Shown here one piece after another: positions 48,558 through 60,506 of a stretch of 64,000 nt of DNA. A program made the translations under genes and the position numbers. The first letter of the stretch is position 1. Every line of letters starts with the position of its first letter. Source of the stretch: Hyaloraphidium curvatum (Eukaryota; Monoblepharomycota; Hyaloraphidiomycetes; Hyaloraphidiales; Hyaloraphidiaceae); assembly GCA_025558095.1 (NCBI GenBank), contig JAIVFI010000022.1, positions 186,001-250,000 of the forward strand, in the 5' to 3' direction. Below the pieces are notes generated by a model that saw nothing but the letters and a program-made list of their open reading frames with translations, did no database searches and had not been told where the DNA came from.

Positions 48558-48662
48558 GGGCTACCGGCTACGGACCGGTATGGGAATCCACGTTGTATAC
48601 TAGCACCGCACATACATTATGGCAACAGTCCGCTCCTGCCTCATCATTCATATCCGATTCTT

Positions 48663-49770
48663 CTAGGAAAGCGCGCTCTTCACCGCGGCCGCGAGCACCC
48701 CGATGAGCTCGTCCGGGCCCGGGTTGTGGCCGATCTGCTGGGTAGCGAAGCCGTGCAGCTGCCCCGGCCAGTCGTGGTACTCCACAGGGATGCCCAGCGA
48801 CACCAACTTCTCGGCGTAGGCCACGCCTTCCGAGTACAAGGGGTCGGCGCCGCAGGTGATGACCAGGGCAGGCGGCAGCCCTGCAAACATGGAGTCCGGG
48901 GCGAGGAGGGGGGACGCAAGAGGGTGGTCCCGCGCAAGAGAGCCGGGGGCGGAAAAGTAGTGTCCCATGAACCTTTCAATCGCATGTCAGCTTCGAGGGA
49001 AGGATGGTGAAGGAAAAGGCAACACAATCTCACCAGACCATGGAAGCAAGCTCGAGCAGCAGGCCCTTCTCGTTCGCCTTCAGGCTCTTGTGCCGCTCGG
49101 TGTTGATCGTGAGGTCGACGGAGGGGTAGATGAGCAGCTGGAGCTTGATCGGGCAGGGCCTGTTCTGCGCCACGATCGCGGCGTAGTTGCCTCCCGCCGA
49201 ATCCCCGCTCACAATAATCTTGTCGCGGTCGATACCCAAGGATTCAGCCCTTTCGTAGGCAAAGCGCGTGGCCGACAGGCAATCGACCAGGCCCCGAGGG
49301 AAGGGGTGCTCAGGGGCGAGTCCGTAACCGACAGAGATGACGGCGCACCCCGAGGCGTTGCATAAGAGCCTGCAAAAGGGATCGTGCGTGTTGAGGCTGC
49401 CGAGCACCCAACCGCCGCCCTACAACACCATTAGCTGGTTTTCGAGGCCCGTGGCTCGTACACCAACGTGGAAGAAGAGAATGAGCGGCTCCGGTGCGTC
49501 GCCCTCCTTGCGGTTCGAGTACAGCCGGCAGGGCACGCCTCCGAGCTCCACATCTTCCACTTTGCCAACAGAAGCAGGGGGTACGGCGGGTTTGCGCGCT
49601 TCCCGCGCCGCGCGGGCTTCGGCGACGGTGCCGGCCCCGAGGGGCGGCAAACCGGCCTTGGCAGCCAGCTCCAGGAACTTGAGGGCATCCTTATCCAACC
49701 GATGGTCCATGTAATCGGCATACCCGTCCCGAGGCTCGTGTACAACGGCCTCCAGAGCCGCGGGTGACAT
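48663..49770 (-). CDS. Alpha/beta hydrolase, hormone-sensitive-lipase type
   Basis: Exons 49770-49468, 49419-49034 and 48972-48663, closing to 332 residues. The oxyanion motif is rebuilt across intron 1 as ILFFH/GGGWVLGS (HGGGW). The nucleophile elbow is VSGDSAGGNYAAIVA, and the acid and base sit in VITCGADPLYSEG and PGQLHGFATQQ, so Ser-Asp-His is complete. YGLAPEHPFPRGLVDCLSA is the family's typical segment after the oxyanion loop. Predicted carboxylesterase or lipase with a short N-terminal cap (YADYMDHRLDKDALKFLELA). No signal peptide at this start, although the open frame extends upstream without conservation. Divergent from the glutaredoxin-like gene; 3' end close to 48557 of the convergent acidic protein. 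Confidence 0.9.
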
Positions 49771-49978
49771 TCCGGAGGGCCTTTCGGAGCGACTGCTTCC
49801 AAGAGGCAGGGGCAGAACGAAGGTGCCAAATAGACTACGGAGCTTCTTCGCAAGATAATTCCGTGCCCCAATAGGACGCGGAGGACAGGACGCCGTCCGG
49901 TTCTTCGGGTGGCAGCGGTGGTTGACGGCGCGCCCGAACCTCACTCCCCAAACATCCTCGGAGCAACGCGTCAACGCC

Positions 49979-50586
49979 ATGTCCGCCGCCGGGAGCATCG
50001 CCAGGCTGGCTCTTCTTTGCCTTGCCCTCTTCGTCGGGTGCGGCTCGCCGTCGCACGGGCGCACGGCGCGCTCCGCTCACGACCTAGACTAGCTACGTCT
50101 GGTGGAACCAACCGGCGGAGGAATCGAAGATCTGCTACACGATCGAGGGTTTCGCCGGCTGCGGCTTCTTTGAACGCGCCAAGGCGGTGTGTTCCTTCCG
50201 CTCACGTGTGCGGAATGCCGGGGCTGACGCGTCCGCAGATGGGGAACAAGCTGAAGGCCAGCGACGAGGTGCTTTAGCCGCGGTTTTCCGAGGTCCTGGG
50301 CACGACTTGACTTCCGTTCAGTTCCGTATCACGATCCGCGAGAGCCCACAAAGATCCGAGTATGTCGGGCAGCGCCTTCCCGAACTCAACAAGGTACGAC
50401 GGCCAGGCGCGTCACGGACTCACCGCTGACGACCCTTCCATTGCTGCCTAGGTGGTCAAGGGTGCCGGGTCGCACCGCACGAGCCCCTTCGTGTACACCG
50501 GCTGCGGCGAGGACGACAAGCGGTACGTGGGGGGAGCTTCGGAGTTCATTGAACGGGTCAAGACTCTCCACAAGGAGTTTGCGTGA
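49979..50586 (+). CDS. Secreted or ER glutaredoxin-like protein
   Basis: Exons 49979-50049, 50093-50186, 50239-50268, 50322-50393 and 50452-50586 close to 133 residues; the first intron is 43 bases. N-terminal hydrophobic signal ARLALLCLALFVGCG. The core begins KICYTIEGFAGCGFFERAKA, where GCGFF aligns with the CPYC active site of glutaredoxins: a first-position Cys (monothiol type) with the second Cys replaced. It continues KASDEFRITIRESPQRSEYV, then GSHRTSPFVYTGCGEDDKRY and VGGASEFIERVKTL. T-S-P-F-V corresponds to the TVP cis-proline strand and YVGGASEF to the GGxxD glutathione-binding turn. Likely a lumenal or extracellular thiol-redox protein. Alternative: a thioredoxin-fold relative that is not catalytic. 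Confidence 0.75.
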
Positions 50587-50720
50587 TCATCTTCGAGCTA
50601 TGTACACGGGAAAGAGATGTTTGGTATGTCTTGTGTCGAAGTCGAGTGTCAGAGAATCCAGAAAGAAACGTCCGTCGCCCTGTGCCGAAGCAACCGCCGC
50701 CGACATCCTTGCTCGAGCCC

Positions 50721-53461
50721 TCAATCGTCGCCGTCCGCCTCGCTCCCCTTCTCGTCCTCTTCGCCCTCGTCCGCTTCCCCCTCCGCCTCCCTCCCCGCCC
50801 TGCTCTTCTCCTGGTTCGCCACCAGCACCTGCTTCGAGTACGCCTCGGCCAGCTCCGCCGAGGTCGTCGCCTCCTCGACGCCCTTGTCGTCCCTGACCCT
50901 GACGAAGCGCGGGAACCGCATCGACACGCCCCGGTCCTCCGACGCGAGCCCGCGCGCGGCCGTGTGCACGGGGGAGAGGGTGAGGTCCGCGCCGCGGATC
51001 TCCCAGACCACCGAGGGCTCGAACCACAGGTCGCACTCGTAGGGGGTGACGTAGTAGGGCTTCTTTTCGGCCGCGAGGAGGCCGGATTCCTCGGAAAAGA
51101 CGGAGAGCTGCTTCTTGTAGAAGTCGTCGCTGAAGCCCGAGATGGCTTTGCAGACGGCCTCGATCTGCTCCGTATCCGGATTCCAGCAGCCGAGCAGGAA
51201 CGGGCTGTGGGCGCGGGGAAAGGCAGTCAGACCAAGCTCCGCACAGCCTTCCGCCCTGGACCCACCTGTACCACCCCTTCTTCCTCCCGTTGCCCCACCA
51301 CGCACCCATGACCACCAGATCGAACGTCCTGAACCCCGCGTCGTAGTCCCTCTTCACCTTGAGCCACGAATCCGTTCTCCGGTCCGCCTCGTACGTCGCC
51401 ACCAGCTGCCCCCTCTTCTCGGCCTCCCCCGCCGGAGCGTCGGCGTCGTCCAGCAGCTTGAGCATCAGCCCCTCGGCGCCCTCCTCGAGTGCCGTGGAGA
51501 GGAAGGCCAGCACGGTGTCGTGGTTCTCGGCCGATGCAACGGAGCGCATCCGCCGCACCTGCGCGAACCGGTCCGGCACCTCGTCGAACGCCGCGTCCAG
51601 CTTCTCCAGCCTCCCGCGCAGCGGCGTCCGCAGCAGGCTCTCCCCGTCGAGGTACATCAGGTCGAACGCAAACACCTTGGCCCGCTCCTTGAGCTCCTCC
51701 TCCTTCACGGCCTTGCGCGGGCGGTTGGTGAGCGTCTGGAACGGGAGGATGTGCTGCTTTGCCGGGTCCCATGCGACCACCTCGGCGTCCATGATGTACG
51801 TCCCCGTGCCCGGCCGCTCCGCGAGCCGCAGCGCCGAGACGATGTCCGGGTACCGCGCCGTGACGTCCTCAAGGTTGCGCGAAAAGATCCTGTAGCCACC
51901 TCCCTCCATCCTGTGCACCTGCGCGCGCATGCCGTCGTACTTGTAGTCCGCCGCGAACGCGCGGCCCTCGATCTTGGCCAGCGCCTCGGCGAGGTCGCGC
52001 GTGATCCGGCCGAGCATGGGGCGGATCGGGACCCCGGGCTCGCAGGAGCACGCGGCGGGCAGGCCCTCGGGGCCGACGGCGGGGTCCAGCAGCCGGGGGA
52101 CGAGAATGTCGTAGTTGGGCAGGCGGGCAAAGACCTCCTTGACCGATGCTTCGGCGCGCTTGGCGCGGTCACGGACGGTTTCCTGCTGGCGGAGGGTGCG
52201 CAGGGTGGGGGGGAGGTCGTCCCAGAGGGACTTGATGACGACGGCGTGGGCGAGGGCCGTGAGCGCCGTCGTCTGTGGAATCAAGCGCGGAGGGTGACAT
52301 CAGAAACAGATCGATGTCAATCCCCGTGAGCGGTCCCACCTTGGTCGCGCCGATCCGGATGTGCGAGATGAGCGTCCTCGTCAGGTACCTGATCTCCTCC
52401 CCCCTCGCGGCGACCAGCATTCCTTTCACCAGGTTCGCCTTCTCCTCCACGGCCCCCTGCCCGCTCAACCCCGCGATCTTCCTCAGCGCCGCGTAGACCC
52501 CCCTCACGCTCAGCGGCTTGGGCGCGAACAGCGTGCGCTGCTTCACCCTGAGCTCCATCGCCACGTCGCCCAGGTCCCCCAGCCGGTCGTACAGCGCCTT
52601 GAGCGTGTCGGACCCGGCGCCGGTGGCCTCGCGGATGGCCTTGGTCATCACCTGCGCGCCGACGCCGAGCTCGATGCCCTCGTAGGAGGGGGCGATGCGG
52701 TTGGAGCAGAGGTAGAGGAACGGGATGACGTCCGCGGGGGAGCGGGCGAGCAGCGTGCGGAAGGCGTTGGCGAGGATGGATACCGAGGCGGTGCGGCCCT
52801 TTTCGGCGGCGACCGCTGCGAACGCGGAAGCGCAGAAGCTGTACGGGGCGGGGCCGCCGGCGGGCCAGTCGGGGAAGGGGTGGTGCGGGTCGTAGGAGAA
52901 GGGCTTGGCGGTGAGGTGCGTGCCGCCGGGGCCGGCAGCGGCGGCGGTCAGCGTGAGGAGGGCGGGGGCTGCTCCCGGGGAGGAAGAGGCGGGGCCGGGA
53001 GCGGCAGGTGGAGTCGGCGGCGATGAGACGCCGGCGACCGGGGCGGCATTGGGTGGCGCGGCCTGCGTCGGCGACGAGGAGATGACGACGACGGAGGCAC
53101 CATTTGCTGGCTCCGTGGGCCTCTCGTGCGGCTCATCGGCGCGTCCTTCGCCGTCCGAGCGCGACACGTCTGCGGTGCCGGTGTCCCCCGCGACCGTTTC
53201 TCCCCCGGCAACTGCCCCGTTCGAGCCCGACCCCTCGATCTTTGCCCTCTTGACCGGCGGCCCCCGGTCCTCGGGCGCCGCATCGCCGTCGCTGTCGAGG
53301 TCCACGACCTCGGGCGGTTTGCCCGATCGCGGGTCGGCCTTTGCGGGCGACGCGGCCGGCGACGCGAAGAACGAGTCCAGCCGCGTCTGGCCGGCCTGCG
53401 GGCCGCCGCCGCGCTTCTTGGCCGGCGACGGAGCGGCCCGCTTGGCGCCCTTCGGGGGCAT
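50721..53461 (-). CDS. ATP-dependent DNA ligase I
   Basis: Exons 53461-52340, 52272-51266 and 51204-50721, closing to 870 residues. N-terminal PCNA box QTRLDSFF within a Lys-rich start (MPPKGAKRAAPSPAKKRGGG), then a 200-residue disordered region. The DNA-binding domain carries FSYDPHHPFPDWPAG and YDRLGDLGDVAMELR. The adenylation Lys is in DYKYDGMRAQVHR (about residue 485), with motif III FSRNLEDVTARYPDI, motif IV EEGAEGLMLK and motif V DSWLKVKRDY. The OB domain includes GAWWGNGRKKGWYSPFLLGC, rebuilt across the last intron. It ends in an acidic tail. It seals Okazaki fragments and repair nicks in the nucleus; an internal start could also serve mitochondria, as in other eukaryotes. Confidence 0.95.
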
Positions 53462-53576
53462 CGCGCGAGATCTCTCCGACTGTTTGGTTGCGAATTCGTG
53501 TAGCTGCGCCGCTAAGCTCCAACGACGGAGTCAGGCGCGGCTTAGCGAAATTCGGGGACGCCGAACAAAACACGCG
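53462..53576. promoter_or_regulatory. Bidirectional promoter, DNA ligase / mitochondrial RNA polymerase
   Basis: Only 115 bases separate the start codons of two divergent housekeeping genes, so the control sequences must be shared or overlap the 5' ends. No TATA box or MluI-type ACGCGT element is evident on inspection; an ACACGCG stretch lies just before the polymerase ATG. Confidence 0.6.
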
Positions 53577-56500
53577 ATGCTCGTCCTCCGGACGGCGACG
53601 CGGGGCGGCTCCACGCGGGGGGCGGTGCGGCTCGCGGCGCACGCCGATGAGCGGCGGCGGCGGGCGCGGCGGCGGTTCCATGGCGGCGGGAGCGAGGCGC
53701 CCACCGTCGGCGGCGCACCCCGCGCCGCGTCGCCTTCGCCATCGGCGGGCAAATCGGGACTGGGACGATTAGGCTCTGTCGCAGGCAGCTTGGGAACTTT
53801 GCCTCAGGGCACCGGCAGGGGAGAGTCGTCGGCCAGGCTGGACTCGCCGACGAGGCGCTTCGCACGGTCGGTGGCCACCGCCGCAGCACCGGTGGGGCCG
53901 CCCCCGCCCGTGCCGTGGCAGATGCCGCGGACGCACTGGCATCCCGTGTCCGGGGACTCGTTCGACGAGCCGCAGGCCGCACAGGCCGCCGGCTGGGACT
54001 ACCTCGCCGAGATCACGCACGAGATCTTTGCCGGCGCCGACCCGCTCTCGGACCACGTGCACGCCGCCGAGCTGTACGTCGGCACGGAACGGCGGCCCGC
54101 CCCGGGCCGCGTGCTGCAGGACACGGCGGCGCTGATGTTCGTCAAGCTCGAAGCCGGCGACGTGGTGGGCGGGCACGCGCTGCTGCGGCAGATGTTCGTG
54201 CGCCACCCCGAGGACGCCGCCGTGGGGCCGTGGCGCGATCCGCGGCTGCATTTCGCGGTGCTGTCGCATCTGATGCTGGCAAAGGACGACTGGAGGATGG
54301 GCTGGGACTGGTATTGTCTTTCCGTTGGGCGGCGGCAGCCGCCAGACTTCGCGCAGGGCGCCCGACGCGGCGCCCGCTGGACCGACCTCGGCCTCGCCGA
54401 CTACTCGGCCCTGCCGCCGCTCGTGCACGGCACGTACGTCATGGCCGTCGTCGCGCGCGGCCTGGCACGGGCGTACGAGCGCGCGGCCTCCTCCCCAACG
54501 GAGCGATCCGACGTCCTCCGGACCCTCGAGATCGTCGTATCGGACCTGCGCCTGCTCTTCGGCACCGACGAGGCCTACATGTGGCGGCAGTTTTTCTCGG
54601 TGGAGCTGGCGCCGGACGACGACGCGGCGGTTGCGGACTGGGCGGTGTTCAGGCGCGCCGCGGAGGAGCTGGGGATCGCGGTGCCCGAGCCGCTGCCCGA
54701 GGTGGCGAGCGAACTGGACGAACTGCTGACCGCCAGGGAGGACGAGATGGTCGCGCAGGAGGAGGAGTCGGATGAGAGCCAGCTGCGGAAGGAGGAGGAG
54801 GGGGTGAGCTGGCGCACTTGCGCCCTTTTCTGTCATTCACTGACCGCGCCCGCCTTCCTTCCAGTCGCTCGGCGTCCGCCTGATCCGCCAGCTTCTCTCG
54901 CACCTCGAGCCCAACACCGGCCCCGGCGGCTACCGCAACCAGGTCCGCCTCGAATCCTCCGCCCGCGCCCTCTCGCAGTTCGAATCCCACCTCGAAATCT
55001 CCAAGCTCCGCACCGCCGGCGTCCTGCGCATGCATACCCGCCTCGGCCGCCTCATGTGGGCCTGGCACACGGCGCTCAAGGCCGAGCTGGAGCGGGAGCT
55101 CGCGGCCCCCGGGCGGGCGCCGGAGCACGTGGAGCTGCTGCGGCACCTCAAGCCGCACACCATGTCGAGCGTGGCGGTGGTCACCGTGCTCAGGTGCCTG
55201 CAGTCCTCGGGGCTCGCGGCGATGCCGGATTCGTCCGCCGAGGCGGCGTTCGAGGCGGACTACTCCGGCGCCACCATGGCCGCGCTGGTCAACGTGTGCC
55301 AGCTCATCGGGCGCGGCGTCGAGGTCGAGCACGGCCTGGCGAGCCTCGAGACGGCGTCGGACGGGGCGGCACGGCGCGCGGCGAGGCAGCTCGAGGCGGT
55401 GCTCAGGAAGGCGCGCGGGGAGCGGTCCAGCTTCGCTTCGTTGCTCGCGGTGCGCGGGGCCGTGGCCCGCGCGGAGAGGGAGACGAAGGAGGGGATCCGC
55501 GCCGGGGACTGGAGCCTGGTGATGCAGGTCAAGGTCGGCGCGTACCTGCTGGACCTGCTGGTCAAGACGGCGCGGATCGACATCGACGACTTCGGGGCGC
55601 CGCGGGAGCCGGTGCCGTGCTTCGAGGTGGCGACGGCGCGCAAGAAGGGGTCGTGGCGGATCGGGATCCTGAGGACCAAGAACGGGCTGACAAAGATCCT
55701 GTCGTCCGAGCCCGTTTCTTCGGAACCCGTGTACCTGCCGATGGTGGTCAAGCCCAAACCGTGGGTGAGCTACAACTCGGGGGGCTACTACACCATTCCA
55801 GGTACGTGAAGCTTCGTCGATGCGTCGGATGGAGCGGTGCCTAACCCTGCTGTCCCGCAGTCGACGTCGTTCGCCTCCAGACGACTGATCGAGAAGCGCT
55901 CCAGCTCATCAAGGACGCGGACGAGCGCGGCCACCTGGACCGCGTGTACCTCGGACTCGATATCCTCGGCGATACCCCCTGGAAGGTCAACGATCAGGTG
56001 CTCGCGGTGGTGCAGGACCTGTGGGCGACGGGCGAGGCCGTCGCCGGCCTGCCGTCGGGCATCCCGATCGAGGTGCCCCCGGAGCCGACCGAGACCGACC
56101 GCCTCGAGCTCGGGCCGGACGAGTTCCGCGCCCTCCGCCGGCAGTACCTCGCGGCCGCCAAGGCCGAGATGGAGCGCTACTCGATGCGCTGCTCCGAGAG
56201 CTATGCGGTCGAGATCGCCCGCAGCTTCGCGGGGCGGACGCTCTACTTCCCCCACAACGTCGACTTCCGGGGCCGCGCGTACCCCATCCCCACCCACCTG
56301 AACCACATGCGCAACGACCTCACGCGCGGGTTGCTCTCCTTCGGCCAGGGCAGGAAGCTGGGTGCTCGCGGCTTCTGGTGGCTGCACGTGCACATGGCAA
56401 ACGTGTGCGGGACCAACAAGCTGGACCTGGAGGGCCGCAAGGCGTGGACCGAGGCGCGGATGGAGGACATTTTGGACTCGGCGGACAACCCGCTGACGGG

Positions 56501-58031
56501 GCGCAAGTGGTGGATGGCGCAGGAGAAGCCGTTCCAGTGCCTGGCCGCGTGCATCGAGCTCGCCGCCGCGATGAGGCACCCCGATGGGCCCGAGGAGTAC
56601 GTTTCGTTCCTGCCGGTCCACCAGGACGGCACGTGCAACGGGCTTCAGCACTATGCGGCGCTCGGCGGGGACCGCGAGGGCGGGAAGCAGGTCAACGTGG
56701 TCCCGGGTCCCAAGCCGGGCGACGTCTACTCGGGCGTGGCCGAGATCGTGGCCAAGCTGGTGCGCAAGGACTACGAGCGTGCGGTCCAGGAGGAGGCGCT
56801 CACGGGGAACAAGCCCACGGATCCGGATCTCGTCGCCGCGACCTTGATGCACGACAAGATCACGCGCAAGCTGATCAAGCAGACCGTCATGACCAACACG
56901 TACGGCGTGACGCTGATCGGCGCCAAGGATCAGATCCGGGCGCGGTTACGCGAGAACAGGGGCAAAGACCACGACATGGACGAGGAGCAGATTTCGCGCT
57001 GCGCGCTCTACGTGGCCCACAAGGTGTTCGCTGCTCTCGGCCAGACGTTTGCCGGTGCCAAGAAGCTGCAGGCTTGGATGAACGATACCGCGGCATTGAT
57101 TGGCAAGAGCATCAACCAGACTCACCTGCCCAAGCATGCGGTGGTGAGGACCGAGGTCGTGAGGAAGATGGGGTTGTTGCCGGCCTCGGCGAATGCTGCC
57201 TTGGAGGAAGCGAGTGCCTCGGATGGGCACGCGTCTTTGTCAATCGCCGCCGCTTCCTCGTCGGCAACCGAGGAAGGGAGCGCGGCACGCTACGATGCCG
57301 TTCGGCTTCCGTTCTCATCGCTCGTCACCATCGGGCCGATCGAGTCGGATGATTCTTCTCCCGATACGGTGGCTGCGACGCAGCCTGTCACCTGGACGTC
57401 CCCCGTCGGACTTCCCGTCATGCAACCGTACCGGAAGCTGGGCCAGAGCCGCATCCAGACCGCGTTGGCCGCCATCACGGTCAACGACCCGACGAAGCCC
57501 GGTCCTGTCAACGCTCGCAAGCAGTCGACGGCTTTCCCGCCGAACTTTGTTCACTCCCTGGACGCGGCGCACATGCTCTTCACGGCCATTTCCATGAAGC
57601 AGGCCAACCTCGCCTTTGCTGCCGTGCACGACAGCTTTTGGACCCACGCCGTGGACGTGGACGAGATGTCTCGGATCATCCGCGAGGAGTTTGTCCGTGT
57701 GCACGAGGGCGGCGAAGTGCTCAAGGCGCTCTATCGCGAGTTTGTCGCTCGCTATTCGGCGCTGGGCCAGTGCTCCCCCGTCAAGCTCCGCATGACGGTG
57801 GCCCAGGCTAAAGCCGTCGAAGCCGAAGTGGCCAGAATCATGGACACCAAGGCCAAGGCGGTCCGCCGCAAGAAGGGCGCTTGGGATCCAGACTCGGTTA
57901 GCGTCGCGCCCGAGGGCGAGGAGCCCACGGTCGAGATGGAGGTGTGGACGCAGCTGGCTGTGCCCGAGCTTCCGCAGCGGGGTCCGCTGGACATCCGGGA
58001 GGTTTTGGACAGTACTTTCTTCTTCCACTGA
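53577..58031 (+). CDS. RPO41: Mitochondrial DNA-directed RNA polymerase (T7 type)
   Basis: Exons 53577-54803, 54865-55801 and 55861-58031, closing to 1444 residues. Arg-rich presequence (MLVLRTATRGGSTRGAVRLA). A long N-terminal extension with helical repeats is followed by the single-subunit polymerase core: FPHNVDFRGRAYPIPTHLN, motif A PVHQDGTCNGLQHYAALGGD, motif B KLIKQTVMTNTYGVTLIGAK and motif C FAAVHDSFWTHAVDVDEMS. The catalytic Asp residues of A and C and the Lys/Tyr of B are intact. FPPNFVHSLDAAHMLF precedes motif C as expected. A Ser/Ala-rich insertion of roughly 90 residues (about 57170-57420) lies within the fingers region. It transcribes mitochondrial DNA and primes its replication. 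Divergent from DNA ligase I. Confidence 0.96.
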
Positions 58032-58226
58032 GGGATTCGCTGGGGCAGGAACGGGCTATTTGCGCTTGGGTCAACTGTCTGCGGTATACCTGGAGTCAAT
58101 CACGGAAAACTCTGTCAATCGACGGCAAATGTACACCTGTAATGCTTCTATACACGCTATGATGATTCCAAAGGCTTTGGTATTAATTGCGGCGTGGTAT
58201 CATTCTCGAACGGTGTCGAACTTCAA

Positions 58227-60506
58227 TCAATGGGCCCTCGGGGCGCTCTTCGCTATCTCCGGCAGACCGTCAACGGGAGAGGCTTTCGAGAATTCCACCG
58301 AGGGGTTCTTTCGGATCACGCCGCTGACTTTGCGCGATCCCATGGGCGACCTTTGGCTGACCGGAGTCTCGGCCACCGATCGGGGGCGGGAGTAACCCTG
58401 CCAGTTGCCGGAGGTCCTGCGAGAAGACCGCAGCTCCTGGGCCTGATCCCGCGCTTCGCGCTCGGAGACGTAGAGCGGGACGAAATCGGAGAAGACGCCG
58501 CCGCCGCGGGCGAACTTGAGCTTCGGGAGCTTGTCGTCTTTCGGGTTCTTGTACTCGTCCTTGTCCTCCCACTCCATCGGTGCAGGGTCCTGGTAGTCAA
58601 TGTGCGTCTTCCGATCCCAGCCGCCGGTCGAGGTGGACATCTTGGACCGAACGGACGACCTCGAACAGGTCGAGTCGGTCGAGGTACGCCTCGCGTGCCT
58701 GGGCCTCGAGGGGGTCGACGGCACCCTGTTGGGCGATCCCATTCCCGTGAGATCGGGCAGGGACCCCAGGATGGATTGCTCGTGCTCGAGGGTGACGGTG
58801 ACCTTGATCGACTCTTCCTCGATCCGCTGCGCAATCATACGCTTGCGCTCTTGCCGTGCCGCAGTCCGGGCCGTGTGCGCCCGCCAAGCCGTCTGGACTT
58901 TGGCGGCGCTCTCGTGCCTGATCTGGCGCCGGCGGGCAACCCGGAAGGCGATCTCGGCGCGCAGCATATGGCCGCGCCAAGCAGCAACGACCTTGCTGTC
59001 GAGCCGCTGCAAGTGGTCGCCCCGGGTGAGCTGGAACTTGGCAAAGGAGTGCCGCGTCTTGTGCCTGCGGTAAGCCCTCTGGATGGCCAGAGCTGCCCTC
59101 GTGCGCTTCGGAAGGGTGCGGATATCGATGCGCGCCTGGACGGCTTTGCGGAGTCGATAGGCGCGGAACGCCCTCTGAACGACCTTTGCTGCAGAAGTTC
59201 TTCTCTCCTCGTAACGACGCCGACGGAGCTCTGCGCGAGAGGTGACTTCGCGGCGAAGGTGGGTGCTTCGCCAACTCCGTTGCACAGTGCGAGCGGCGCT
59301 CGCGGCGCGGGCCTTCTCCCTGGAGAGCACCACGGCAAGAAACTCCGCGTGAATGCTGACGGAGGCGTTGGCAATCTGGCTCCGGAACCGGTGGCGGCGG
59401 AAGGCCCGCTGGATGATCTGAACGGCCCGAGCGATTGCTTCATCGTCGCCAATCGTTATCGAGGAAGTGGAGGCCATAATGTCCGTGGCCGGCATAGCTG
59501 CAGCGGCAGACGCCTCTGAAGGGAGCTCTGAAGCCGTGGTGTCTGCCAGTCCAAGGCTTTCGTGACTCGGAACGGTGTCCAGCAGCTTCAACGACAAATG
59601 CGACCTGACGAACCGCTGGATCGTCACCGCGGCCTCGTGCACGGCCTCGGTCTCGGCCACCGTCGGTGAAACTGTGTCGCTACCAGGCGATACAGGCGAG
59701 ACAGGCGTAACTTCCGGCTGCGGCGAGCGGGCGTCGTCGGCATCCGCGTCGCCAGATGCAATGACGCTCTTCCCGAACTTGGCAAGTCCCACGGTCTTGG
59801 CCCACATGCGGCCAATTCCTTTGCCGAATGCATCGAAGCCCTTCTTCTTCTTTGCCTTTTTGGCCTCGCCGTCGACTCCGGCGGGGAGGCTGGTCACGCC
59901 AAAGTCGCCGGGCACCACAAAGTTGAAGGCATTCCCATTCTTGGAGGACCTCTTGAACGCCCAGTTCGAGCGATGAACGAGCTCTTGCGGCGAGGCAGAC
60001 TTGGAGCGGGAGGAAGAAAGGAGCGAGCGGGTGGGCGACACTGGCCGCGACTCGACCGCACCGGTCTGCACCCTCAATGCCGGCTGTTCTGCAGGCGGTG
60101 ACGTCGGAGCAGCCTGCTGCTCCGCAGCAATCATGGGAACGGGCTCCGTCTCCCCGGGTCCGCTTTTGCGGGGGGCCAGCGGCTGGTCGTCGTCGTCTTC
60201 GTCGCCCTCAGTGTCCGGGCTAGTCTCCCTTGCAGGAGCGTCCACGGGCTTCGCCAGCTCCCGATCGGGGCTTCCCGATGCCGCAGTTCCATCATCATCG
60301 CTGTCGCATGCCGCGATGGGCGAAGCGGCGACGTGGAGAGCGGGTTCGGCGGGGGCGAGCATGCCGCCGCTGGCCACGATTTGCACGAGGTAACGGAGCT
60401 CCTCCTCGCTCTTGGGCGAGGAAGTGAGGCTGGAAAGAACGTTGTCTCTCGATTCTCTGTCGCGAGCTGCCACCAGCGTCCCGTGGCCGGAGTCGCCGGC
60501 GTCCAT
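58227..60506 (-). CDS. IQ-motif (calmodulin-binding) protein
   Basis: 759 residues in a single exon, ATG 60506. The N-terminal 250 residues are disordered with Ser/Pro/Asp-rich runs and a basic patch (KKAKKKKGFDAFGKGIGRMW). The middle holds at least five IQ-like units: AAVTIQRFVRSH, AVQIIQRAFRRHRFRSQ, AARTVQRSWRSTHLRRE, AAKVVQRAFRAYRLRKA, ALAIQRAYRRHKTRHS and AAKVQTAWRAHTARTA. These form a long basic helix that would bind calmodulin or myosin light chains. The C-terminal part (DYQDPAPMEWEDKDEYKNPK) is acidic then Ser/Arg-rich. Possibly a cytoskeletal or cytokinetic scaffold. No motor or GAP domain is present. The family cannot be named. Convergent with the RNA polymerase, 195 bases between stops. 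Confidence 0.8.
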   Translation of the reverse strand: MDAGDSGHGTLVAARDRESRDNVLSSLTSSPKSEEELRYLVQIVASGGMLAPAEPALHVAASPIAACDSDDDGTAASGSPDRELAKPVDAPARETSPDTEGDEDDDDQPLAPRKSGPGETEPVPMIAAEQQAAPTSPPAEQPALRVQTGAVESRPVSPTRSLLSSSRSKSASPQELVHRSNWAFKRSSKNGNAFNFVVPGDFGVTSLPAGVDGEAKKAKKKKGFDAFGKGIGRMWAKTVGLAKFGKSVIASGDADADDARSPQPEVTPVSPVSPGSDTVSPTVAETEAVHEAAVTIQRFVRSHLSLKLLDTVPSHESLGLADTTASELPSEASAAAAMPATDIMASTSSITIGDDEAIARAVQIIQRAFRRHRFRSQIANASVSIHAEFLAVVLSREKARAASAARTVQRSWRSTHLRREVTSRAELRRRRYEERRTSAAKVVQRAFRAYRLRKAVQARIDIRTLPKRTRAALAIQRAYRRHKTRHSFAKFQLTRGDHLQRLDSKVVAAWRGHMLRAEIAFRVARRRQIRHESAAKVQTAWRAHTARTAARQERKRMIAQRIEEESIKVTVTLEHEQSILGSLPDLTGMGSPNRVPSTPSRPRHARRTSTDSTCSRSSVRSKMSTSTGGWDRKTHIDYQDPAPMEWEDKDEYKNPKDDKLPKLKFARGGGVFSDFVPLYVSEREARDQAQELRSSRRTSGNWQGYSRPRSVAETPVSQRSPMGSRKVSGVIRKNPSVEFSKASPVDGLPEIAKSAPRAH

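Noticed and set aside
51142-52329. 395-codon plus-strand frame opposite DNA ligase
   Set aside because: Exact antisense of the adenylation domain; Arg/Leu-rich shadow.
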